From the NCBI GenBank assembly GCA_025966435.1, contig JAICRQ010000215.1, forward strand, positions 1-6,269: a DNA stretch of 6,269 nt, read 5' to 3'. The notes under the pieces were generated by a model. That model saw only the letters and a program-made list of their open reading frames with translations. It was not told the origin of the DNA and ran no database searches. This DNA comes from Anaerolineales bacterium. GTDB taxonomy: Bacteria > Chloroflexota > Anaerolineae > Anaerolineales > Villigracilaceae. The position numbers and the translations under genes were made by a program. Below are positions 1 through 5,537 of the stretch, piece after piece (positions within the stretch are counted from its first letter, which is position 1; every line of letters starts with the position of its first letter).

Positions 1-1
1 C

Positions 2-889
2 GGCAGCGCTCATGAGAAAGACTTCATTATTGCCATGGCAACCGCCCGTGGGCATGGCAAGCCGCTTGAGCAGCAAGTGTTCCACTGCGAAGGCTGCGGG
101 TGTGAGTTCATCTTGCCGCCAAATCAGATTTCAATCACGTGCGTATACTGCGGTTCGCCGCACGTTGTCAACTGGGAATCAGAGGAACAGCTGCTGGCAC
201 CGGACGGCATCATCCCGCACGCATTTGACCAGAAACGCGCGATCCAAGTTTTGGTCGAATGGGTGAAAACCAACAAGATCAAGCCTGAGAAACAGGTGGA
301 TCTGCCGCGCGGCGTTTATCTCCCGCTTTGGACATTTGACCTGGGCGGAGGGATTGACTACGTTGGTGAAACGCCCGGAGCTGCGGAAATAGAATTGGGT
401 GACAGACAGCAAAGAAAAACCCGCGTGAGTGACTGTTATCCGGTACAGATCAACGACCTGCCAATCCCTGCCGCCCGAAAACTGTCTTCTGTGTTCCTCA
501 GGCTCATCCCGACCTTTGAGCTGAAAGGCATCAAACCGTACGATCCGCGCTATCTTGCCAGCTGGCCCGCCGAAGTGTACGACATCCCGATGGCAGAAGC
601 CTCACTCGACGCTCGCAGTCAGGGATATTCGCTCTATAAACATGATTTGCCGAACTTGCTCATGTCGATGGATCTCATCTCCACCTCCTCCGCCAAATTG
701 ACGGTCGAATCGTTCCGGCTCAATCTGCTTCCCATATGGGTGACAGAAATTCCCTTCGATGGGCGCCAGCATCTAATACTCATCAACGGGCAGAATGGCA
801 TTATCGAGAGTGATTTTCCGGAAAAGTCGAGCAGGTCCAAGAAGTCAGGTGGGTTGATGGAATATTTATCTGATTTACTGGACAATTAG
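2..889 (+). CDS. Zinc-ribbon protein of unknown function, 5'-truncated by the window edge
   Basis: The open frame runs in from the window edge, so the true start lies upstream. The ATG at 35 is probably internal, because the eleven codons before it (GSAHEKDFIIA) read as ordinary protein and no ribosome binding site precedes it. A four-cysteine zinc ribbon is visible near the start: codons at 86, 95, 101, 140 and 149 are Cys, giving a C-x2-C-x-C cluster and then a CVYCG knuckle. The remaining 240 or so residues are soluble, with an LPRGVYLPLWTFDL segment, and contain no membrane helix. Zinc ribbons of this form occur in proteins labelled TFIIB-type or PriA-like in Chloroflexota, but I cannot assign a function here. 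The gene ends with TAG and is followed by an intrinsic terminator, so it is the last gene of its transcript. Family assignment is by memory of similar proteins; the zinc ribbon is seen directly. Confidence 0.85.
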   Translation, partial: GSAHEKDFIIAMATARGHGKPLEQQVFHCEGCGCEFILPPNQISITCVYCGSPHVVNWESEEQLLAPDGIIPHAFDQKRAIQVLVEWVKTNKIKPEKQVDLPRGVYLPLWTFDLGGGIDYVGETPGAAEIELGDRQQRKTRVSDCYPVQINDLPIPAARKLSSVFLRLIPTFELKGIKPYDPRYLASWPAEVYDIPMAEASLDARSQGYSLYKHDLPNLLMSMDLISTSSAKLTVESFRLNLLPIWVTEIPFDGRQHLILINGQNGIIESDFPEKSSRSKKSGGLMEYLSDLLDN

Positions 890-920
890 GGATAAAAATC
901 AGAAGCCAAAAAGGACCCTG

Positions 921-966
921 AAATGGTGATCGAGGCAGGAGCAACTCTATCACCATTTTTCTTTTC
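921..966 (+). terminator. Intrinsic terminator after the zinc-ribbon gene
   Basis: The arms AAATGGTGAT (921-930) and ATCACCATTT (949-958) are perfectly complementary. Inside them GAG (932-934) can pair with CTC (945-947) across one C-T mismatch. The hairpin runs directly into TTTTTCTTTTC, a typical U-tract. It separates the zinc-ribbon gene from the penicillin-binding-like gene. Confidence 0.8.
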
Positions 967-990
967 TCTTTCTACTTACTTCCTCACTCC

Positions 991-1020
991 TTGTCCGCTC
1001 CGCGTGTTCCCCTGTATACT
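991..1020 (+). promoter_or_regulatory. Sigma-70-type promoter of the penicillin-binding-like gene, leaderless
   Basis: A -35-like TTGTCC (991-996) and a -10 box TATACT (1015-1020) are separated by 18 bases. Only six bases lie between the -10 box and the ATG at 1027, so transcription would start at or next to the start codon. No Shine-Dalgarno-like purine run precedes the ATG, which fits a leaderless mRNA. Confidence 0.6.
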
Positions 1021-1026
1021 TATCCC

Positions 1027-3555
1027 ATGTCCTCTACCATTCCCATCCTGCGGGCGCGGCGAGAACGGCGGCTTGCCCGTCAGCGCGCGAACCATGCCCG
1101 TACTCGCAGTCTCTTCCTTAGCGCGGGAATGGTCCTGTCTTTTCTCATCGCGGCCCTGATCATCATCACTGCTTTTGCATACGTCAGCCTGACGCGCGAT
1201 CTTCCTTCAACAGCAATTCTCCCTATTCTCCTGAATCCTCCTGATGGCTTACTTCTCCAGCCCACGCGCATCTATGACCGTACCGGCGAGAATGTCCTCT
1301 TTACCTTTGCTCCAAACGATTCACAGCGCAGGTATCTGCCTCTCAGCGCGACAAACCCACAGCACTTGCCAAACTCATTGCGCGATGCAGTCATCGCCAA
1401 AATTGATCCCTATTTTGAGGGACATCCCGGCTACACACTCACCACAATCTTCAATTACGACTTACATCCCACCCTCGCGCAGCGCCTCGCCTTCGACCTC
1501 CTGCTCTTCGACGAGCCTCCATCGCTGCGGCGCGCCTTGCGGGAACGAATCCTTGCGGCACAGATCACGGCGCGTTATGGGCGCACGCAAATTCTGGAGT
1601 GGTACCTCAACTCGGCGAACTTTGGTCATCATGCCTTTGGAGCAGAGGCCGCCTCACAGCTTTACTTTGGAAAATCTGCCGCGCAACTAGAGACGGCCGA
1701 GTCTGCGATTCTTGCGGCGGTGAGCGACGCGCCGAGCTTGAATCCATACGACGCGCCGCTTACCGCATTGGAGCGGGGACGTGAAACCCTTACGTTGATG
1801 CAGATCCAGGGACTCCTTTCTGCCGAAGCTGCGCTGGAGGCGCGTGGAGAATCTCCGGTGTTCCAGACACCGCCTATACCAGAGCCCGAGCTGGCGGCAG
1901 CCTTCGTCAACTTGCTCCTCACCCAACTGGATTCACAATTCCCTCGCGAGCGAATCGAGCGTGGCGGGCTCACCATTATCTCCACGTTGGATTACGATCT
2001 TCAACAGCAATCCTCCTGCGTCACGGCGTTTTACGCAGCGCGGCTCGCAGGTTTGCCGGATCCGGTCATTTCATGCGATTCGTTGCGCTTCCTGCCTGCA
2101 TTGCCGCCTGAATCAAAGGTAGAAAATTCATCAGCGAGCGCGATCATTACCGACCCCAAAACGGGACAAATCCTGGCGGCGGTGGGGGAAACGTTTCAGG
2201 GGCAGGAAACGCCTCTGATCGCGGCGCATGACCCGGGGTCCGTGTTGGATGCGTTTATCTATCTGACGGGATTCACCCGCGGCTTGAGTCCTGCCTCATT
2301 GATCTGGGATATTCCAGGCAAGACGGACGTCCAAAACTTTGATGGCGAGTATCACGGACCGATGCGTCTACGGATCGCCTTGGCGAATGATTATGCCGCG
2401 CCTGCCGCGCAGGTGCTTTCACAGATGGGTGTCGAAAACGTGGACGAGATCTCTGCCTCCTTTGGTGTGTCCCGAGACGCTGGCGCGGAGTTATCCCTGC
2501 TGGACGCGGCTGGTGCATTCGGTGTATTTGCGCAGGAAGGCGTGTATTTTGGGCAGGAGTTTGAAGATACACTTAAACCAGTCTCTGTGTTGAGGGTAGA
2601 GGGCAACGACGGCAGTCTCTGGCTCGACTGGTCCACCCCTCAGGCGAAACCGGTTGTGACGCCCGGGCTCGCCTATCTTATAAATCATGCTCTCAGCGAT
2701 GAGACGGCTCGCCTGGGTGCGTTGCAAAGCTCGAATGTTTTAGATGTTGGTACGCCTGCTGCCGTTAAGCTTGGACAGACGGAGGATGCTCGGGACGCGT
2801 GGACGATTGGTTATACACCCTCGCGTGTCGTCGCTGTATGGACGGGCGCACGCGCCCAAACTGGAGGCGATCTCTCGCCAAGTGCCCCGGCGGTGTTGTG
2901 GAGCGCGTTGATGCAGATCGCTTCGCAAAACCTGTCGCCTGAAGGCTGGGCTGCGCCGGAAGATGTCTCGATCATTAACGTCTGTGACCCGTCGGGAATG
3001 CTGCCGACGACGGATTGCCCGAATCTCGTGAGCGAGGTGTTCCTGAACGGCAATGAGCCGATTCAAGTGGATACCATGTATCGCAGATATGCGGTCAACC
3101 GTGAGACGGGTCTGCTCGCCACAGTATTCACACTGCCGCACTTGATTGAAGAACGCGTGTATCTTGTCGTGCCACCGGACGCCCGTTCTTGGGCAGAAGG
3201 TACGGGGCTGGAAATCCCACCCTCAGACTACGATGTGATTCAGCCGCCCCCTCTCGATGAGAACGTAAATATCACAGCACCAGATTTATTTTCCGAAGTA
3301 GGCGGCGACGTGCAGATCGAAGGCACCGCTGCAGGCGATGGTTTTGTCTCTTATCGAGTGCTGGTGGGACAGGGATTAAACCCGCAAGAGTGGATTCAGG
3401 TTGCGGAAAGCAACGAACCAGTAACCGCCGATGTGTTAGCTGCGTGGAACACAAACGGCTTAAGTGGCTTGTATGCGATCCAGTTGCAGGTCGTAAGGAA
3501 TGATCAGAGAGTAGATACCGCGATTATTCAAATAACCGTGAAAGGCGAAGAATGA
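1027..3555 (+). CDS. Penicillin-binding protein 1A/1C-type homologue with degenerate active sites
   Basis: An 842-residue membrane-anchored protein with the layout of a class A penicillin-binding protein. A basic cytoplasmic tail is followed by one membrane helix at about 30-52, a GT51-like glycosyltransferase domain (about 75-270), a transpeptidase-like domain (about 370-650) and an Ig-like C-terminal segment from about 749. Family landmarks are clear: FEGHPG, ILEWYLN, YFGK, DPKTGQILA and AWTIGYTP. Catalytic positions are replaced. The first GT Glu of the usual EDxxF motif is Ile126, GGSTITQQ is reduced to PTLAQR, the SxxK motif reads S405-VL-D408, SxN reads D455-Y-A457, and KTGT reads K581-LGQ. 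Only the second GT Glu (Glu173) and Ser405 remain. The frame is intact over full length, so it is probably a maintained non-catalytic paralogue, perhaps a scaffold or regulator of wall synthesis; that role is inference. The ATG at 1027 is preferred over the TTG at 991, which falls in the promoter. Confidence 0.9.
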   Translation: MSSTIPILRARRERRLARQRANHARTRSLFLSAGMVLSFLIAALIIITAFAYVSLTRDLPSTAILPILLNPPDGLLLQPTRIYDRTGENVLFTFAPNDSQRRYLPLSATNPQHLPNSLRDAVIAKIDPYFEGHPGYTLTTIFNYDLHPTLAQRLAFDLLLFDEPPSLRRALRERILAAQITARYGRTQILEWYLNSANFGHHAFGAEAASQLYFGKSAAQLETAESAILAAVSDAPSLNPYDAPLTALERGRETLTLMQIQGLLSAEAALEARGESPVFQTPPIPEPELAAAFVNLLLTQLDSQFPRERIERGGLTIISTLDYDLQQQSSCVTAFYAARLAGLPDPVISCDSLRFLPALPPESKVENSSASAIITDPKTGQILAAVGETFQGQETPLIAAHDPGSVLDAFIYLTGFTRGLSPASLIWDIPGKTDVQNFDGEYHGPMRLRIALANDYAAPAAQVLSQMGVENVDEISASFGVSRDAGAELSLLDAAGAFGVFAQEGVYFGQEFEDTLKPVSVLRVEGNDGSLWLDWSTPQAKPVVTPGLAYLINHALSDETARLGALQSSNVLDVGTPAAVKLGQTEDARDAWTIGYTPSRVVAVWTGARAQTGGDLSPSAPAVLWSALMQIASQNLSPEGWAAPEDVSIINVCDPSGMLPTTDCPNLVSEVFLNGNEPIQVDTMYRRYAVNRETGLLATVFTLPHLIEERVYLVVPPDARSWAEGTGLEIPPSDYDVIQPPPLDENVNITAPDLFSEVGGDVQIEGTAAGDGFVSYRVLVGQGLNPQEWIQVAESNEPVTADVLAAWNTNGLSGLYAIQLQVVRNDQRVDTAIIQITVKGEE

Positions 3556-3578
3556 CGACTTTGGCGGGTTAGTCGTCA
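3553..3578 (+). other. Hairpin overlapping the stop codon of the penicillin-binding-like gene
   Basis: TGACGACT (3553-3560) and AGTCGTCA (3571-3578) form a perfect 8-base-pair stem with a 10-base loop, and the stem begins with the stop codon itself. No T-tract follows on either strand, so it is not a standard intrinsic terminator. It might stabilise the mRNA 3' end or be an operator-like inverted repeat. Confidence 0.4.
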
Positions 3579-3589
3579 AACAATAAAAT
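3561..3589 (+). promoter_or_regulatory. Possible promoter of the DUF3592 gene
   Basis: TTGGCG (3561-3566) and TAAAAT (3584-3589) have the ideal 17-base spacing and would give a leader of about 25 bases ending in a good ribosome binding site. The -35 box lies in the loop of the stop-codon hairpin. This is motif matching only. Confidence 0.4.
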
Positions 3590-3620
3590 TATCAAAGTTA
3601 CTCTCATTACAGGAGACATC

Positions 3621-4091
3621 ATGAACACTGAACTTTTGCTCGTTGTTGGAATTATTGTTTTTGTTTTACTCATCCTGAATGTTATCTTTCTGGGCATTAT
3701 CTTTTTTATGCGCAGGAGGATGGCTGCGGTTCGCCAGTGGCCCTCCACGATGGGAACGGTCAACGCGTCCTATTTAGAGCGCAGATCTTCGAGCGATGGC
3801 GGTTCGACAAACTATCCTGTCGTGCAGTATTCTTATCAGGCAGGTGGACAGTCGTACAACGGGATGAAGATCGCACCCGGTCCCGAAGTCGGCGGTACGG
3901 GTGCAGGGAAAGTCGTGGCACGCTATCCGGCGGGCGCGCAGATAATGGTGTTTTACAATCCTCAGAATCCATTCGATGCTGTGCTGGAGACAAAAGCACC
4001 AGCGCAGTGGATCCTGTGGCTGATATTAATTGTTTTCGATATAGCTTTGTGTGGGGTCATTCCAATTGTTTGGTGGTCAATGAATCCATAA
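3621..4091 (+). CDS. DUF3592-family two-pass membrane protein
   Basis: A 156-residue protein with a hydrophobic helix at about 4-30 followed by RRR, a soluble middle of about 95 residues, and a second helix at about 129-152. The middle matches the DUF3592 pattern as I know it: WPSTMGTV at the start of the domain, VVQYSYQAGGQSYNG, then VARYPAGAQIMVFYNPQNP and a following DAVLE. The positive-inside rule places the RRR on the cytosolic side and the C-terminal end of TM1 there as well; the topology of the middle domain is therefore uncertain. The start is well supported by AGGAG at 3611-3615, five bases before the ATG. The function of this family is unknown. It lies 65 bases after the penicillin-binding-like gene and may be co-transcribed or use its own promoter. 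Confidence 0.88.
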   Translation: MNTELLLVVGIIVFVLLILNVIFLGIIFFMRRRMAAVRQWPSTMGTVNASYLERRSSSDGGSTNYPVVQYSYQAGGQSYNGMKIAPGPEVGGTGAGKVVARYPAGAQIMVFYNPQNPFDAVLETKAPAQWILWLILIVFDIALCGVIPIVWWSMNP

Positions 4092-4507
4092 TGGGTATTC
4101 TGCCAGCCGCACTCTTCGTTGTCCCAGCAGTTTTGTAGGCGCGTGTAATTCAGGCGAGAGGGGAACAGCCAGGCAAAGAGATCGTTACACACAGGAGTGT
4201 TGCGCTGATTAGAGCGTAATGAAACTCTATCCAAATGGAATCGCAAACAACAATAGATGCAGCCGACCCCAACGGGTGGAGATGCGGTTGCTGAGAAATC
4301 CAATTAGCATGAGATGGAATTGGTGGAGATAAAGAATTTTTTAAAGCTTACAGAGTTGTAACTTCAAACGACGCTGTTTCGTAGGCAGAACGTAGGGGAA
4401 TAATCCATGCGATTTTAAGATGCTTTGATAAAATGCCGCTGGTTAAATCAAAATATCATCCTCAGTTTTCGGGCTGACTTGAAGATCTTCGCAACAATGA
4501 AGTTTCA
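4092..4507 (+). other. Non-coding interval of about 416 bases
   Basis: I find no convincing gene here on either strand. The small frames lack ribosome binding sites and recognisable protein features. The interval holds a modest hairpin at 4259-4291 (GCAGCCG with CGGTTGC, one G-T pair, plus an inner ACCC/GGGT), a weak promoter at 4426-4434 and a perfect 10-base palindrome GAAGATCTTC at 4481-4490. No riboswitch like those at 5222-5486 is present, and no clear terminator follows the DUF3592 gene. Confidence 0.6.
4426..4434 (+). promoter_or_regulatory. Possible extended -10 promoter upstream of the first sortase-like gene
   Basis: TGATAAAAT matches the extended -10 pattern TGnTAnAAT-like and would start transcription near 4441, giving a leader of about 65 bases. 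No good -35 box is seen at the expected distance. Weak support. Confidence 0.35.
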
Positions 4508-5140
4508 ATGACGCTCAACAATGTTCACCACACCATGTCCCGAACTGCTCTCTATCTATCTCTTCTCGTATACCTTCTTACCACCTTTTTCCTAAACCCA
4601 GCCAAAACACAAGCGATTGGCAACCCCGATGCGAATCTGCCCACCTTTGCAGACTTCAGCCGGTCGGTCCAAAACGGGGACGCGAACGTTCTGCGCGGCG
4701 TATATGTGCCAGGCGTGCTGGCGCTGCCCGTTGTGCAACAGCCGGAGGATCGTCCTTATTATGTTTCCAACCGGGACGGAGAAGTCACGCAGTTTTCGAT
4801 CGCCTCCCAATATGGAAATATCGGTTTGCTGGCTCACAATACTCTCAATTCTGGAAAATTCTTTGCACAACTTTCCATGGGCCAGCCGGTGCATCTGGTA
4901 TACGGAGATGGCAGAGTCGAGGATTTTGTTGTAGGGAACATCCTGCGTTTCCAGGCATCAGAACCTGAAAGTATTACAAGCTCATTTCGTAACCTGAATC
5001 GAAATGAAACTTTATCCGCGGGCGATATGTTCCTTCGAGTGTATGCTGGTGAGCGTCATCTTGTTTTCCAGACCTGTATTGAAGCGAACGGAAACCCCAG
5101 TTGGGGACGTCTTTTTATCATGGCTGTGCCAAAAGAGTAG
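4508..5140 (+). CDS. Secreted sortase-like cysteine transpeptidase, paralogue 1
   Basis: A 210-residue protein. Residues 11-36 form a signal peptide with a hydrophobic core and a probable cleavage after TQA (36), so the mature enzyme is exported. The rest follows the sortase pattern. His110 sits in GLLAHN, followed by a GQPVHLVYGDGRVEDF strand pair, Cys190 in VFQTC (family form TLxTC), and Arg201 in WGRLFIMAVP eleven residues later. Sortases use this His-Cys-Arg triad to cleave a sorting signal and transfer the protein to the cell wall or to another protein. No substrate with an LPxTG-like tail is in the window. The gene is a paralogue of the one at 5538, and both open with MTLN, which supports this start despite a weak ribosome binding site (GAAG at 4499-4502). 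Class is unassigned. Confidence 0.85.
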   Translation: MTLNNVHHTMSRTALYLSLLVYLLTTFFLNPAKTQAIGNPDANLPTFADFSRSVQNGDANVLRGVYVPGVLALPVVQQPEDRPYYVSNRDGEVTQFSIASQYGNIGLLAHNTLNSGKFFAQLSMGQPVHLVYGDGRVEDFVVGNILRFQASEPESITSSFRNLNRNETLSAGDMFLRVYAGERHLVFQTCIEANGNPSWGRLFIMAVPKE

Positions 5141-5203
5141 GGTAGGCATTTCAATCCTGTAAGCTGGTATTACTGAAATGAAAGGTGGAATCTCACTTAC
5201 TGT

Positions 5204-5212
5204 TGCTATAAT
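5204..5212 (+). promoter_or_regulatory. Extended -10 promoter driving the riboswitch leader
   Basis: TGCTATAAT contains a consensus TATAAT (5207-5212) with the TGn extension. A -35 box is poor, as is common with extended -10 promoters. The predicted start of transcription (about 5219-5221) falls at the first base of aptamer 1, so the leader would begin with the riboswitch. Confidence 0.7.
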
Positions 5213-5221
5213 GCTGCCATA

Positions 5222-5319
5222 CAACATTTGAAATAGCAAACCCGTTGAAAGACGGGGACGCAAAGCCGTTGGGTCTACCATCCCCTATGGGATCAGGATT
5301 GCCAGGTTGCCGAAGATTG
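5222..5319 (+). ncRNA. GEMM-I (cyclic di-GMP-I type) riboswitch, aptamer 1
   Basis: The conserved GEMM-I core is present in order: GCAAACC at 5236-5242; a P2 hairpin CCCGT/ACGGG with a GAAA-type loop (5241-5256); GGGACGCAAAGCC at 5255-5267; a P3 hairpin with ATCCC/GGGAT (5280-5293); and GGTTGCCGA at 5305-5313. A P1 helix can form between 5222-5230 and 5311-5319 (TTTG with CGAA plus CAA with TTG). Aligned with the Vc2 structure, A18 and A47 are kept (5233 and 5262), but position 20, which contacts one guanine of the ligand, is A (5235). The natural ligand could therefore be cyclic GMP-AMP or both. It controls the terminator at 5338-5370. Confidence 0.9.
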
Positions 5320-5337
5320 AACCATCGTAAGTCCTTC

Positions 5338-5370
5338 GCGAGCCTGGAAATAGACCAGGCTCGTTTTGTT
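5338..5370 (+). terminator. Intrinsic terminator, expression platform of aptamer 1
   Basis: CGAGCCTGG (5339-5347) and CCAGGCTCG (5355-5363) form a perfect 9-base-pair stem with a 7-base loop, extendable by one G-T pair, followed by TTTTGTT. Its 5' arm can instead pair with conserved aptamer bases: AGCCTGG (5341-5347) with CCAGGTT (5302-5308). Ligand binding, which locks the aptamer, should free the terminator and stop transcription before aptamer 2 and the gene. Confidence 0.88.
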
Positions 5371-5386
5371 AGAACCTTATCATCTG

Positions 5387-5486
5387 TTCGTCCGATAAAG
5401 GCAAACCCGTCGAAAGACGGGGACGCAAAGCCATGGGTCCGCCATCCCTGTCATGGGATCAGGATTGCCAGGTTACCGAAAGCGAA
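5387..5486 (+). ncRNA. GEMM-I (cyclic di-GMP-I type) riboswitch, aptamer 2
   Basis: The same core as aptamer 1 recurs: GCAAACC at 5401-5407; a P2 hairpin with a perfect GAAA tetraloop (CGAAAG at 5411-5416); GGGACGCAAAGCC at 5420-5432; an ATCCC/GGGAT P3 hairpin; and GGTTACCGA at 5471-5479. A P1 helix can form from TTCGT (5387-5391) with GCGAA (5482-5486) plus CG with CG. Position 20 is G (5400) and position 18 is A (5398), as in cyclic di-GMP-binding Vc2. It lies entirely downstream of the terminator, so it is only transcribed when aptamer 1 allows read-through. Confidence 0.9.
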
Positions 5487-5522
5487 TGAAATTCGCCCCC
5501 GCAGCTTTGAGCGCCTTTATCG
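5482..5522 (+). promoter_or_regulatory. Probable expression platform of aptamer 2
   Basis: GCGAAT (5482-5487) and ATTCGC (5491-5496) form a tight hairpin that uses the same bases as the 3' strand of aptamer 2 P1, so the two exclude each other. Further on, GCCTTTATCG (5513-5522) is perfectly complementary to CGATAAAGGC (5393-5402), the 5' edge of the aptamer. No T-tract follows, and the gene's ribosome binding site is six bases after this segment, so control of translation is more likely than termination. Confidence 0.55.
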
Positions 5523-5537
5523 ACACGGAAGGAAACC

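Noticed and set aside
991..1026. Upstream TTG start for the penicillin-binding-like gene, adding 12 residues
   Set aside because: The segment contains the -35 and -10 boxes of a good promoter, and there is no ribosome binding site before the TTG.
3553..3578. Stop-codon hairpin as an intrinsic terminator
   Set aside because: The stem is good, but what follows is A-rich rather than T-rich on the coding strand, and the reverse strand has no T-tract either.
4259..4291. Hairpin with GCAGCCGACC resembling an integron attC site
   Set aside because: The flanks lack the expected RYYYAAC and GTTRRRY ends, the outer arms do not pair beyond seven bases, and no integrase or cassette array is visible.
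3962..4303. Minus-strand frame of 113 codons partly covering the interval after the DUF3592 gene
   Set aside because: Half of it lies antisense to the DUF3592 gene, it is rich in Cys and His without a motif, and it has no ribosome binding site. It reads as a chance frame.
4219..4332. 37-codon plus-strand frame in the non-coding interval
   Set aside because: No ribosome binding site, no hydrophobic or motif content, and biased composition at its end; not supportable as a gene.
4321..4507. A third GEMM-type riboswitch ahead of the first sortase-like gene
   Set aside because: Neither GCAAACC, GACGCAAAGCC nor GGTTRCCGA occurs there.
4497..4511. Four-codon frame (MKFQ) overlapping the start of the first sortase-like gene by ATGA
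   Set aside because: It could couple translation, but it is too short to tell from chance and the second paralogue has no equivalent.
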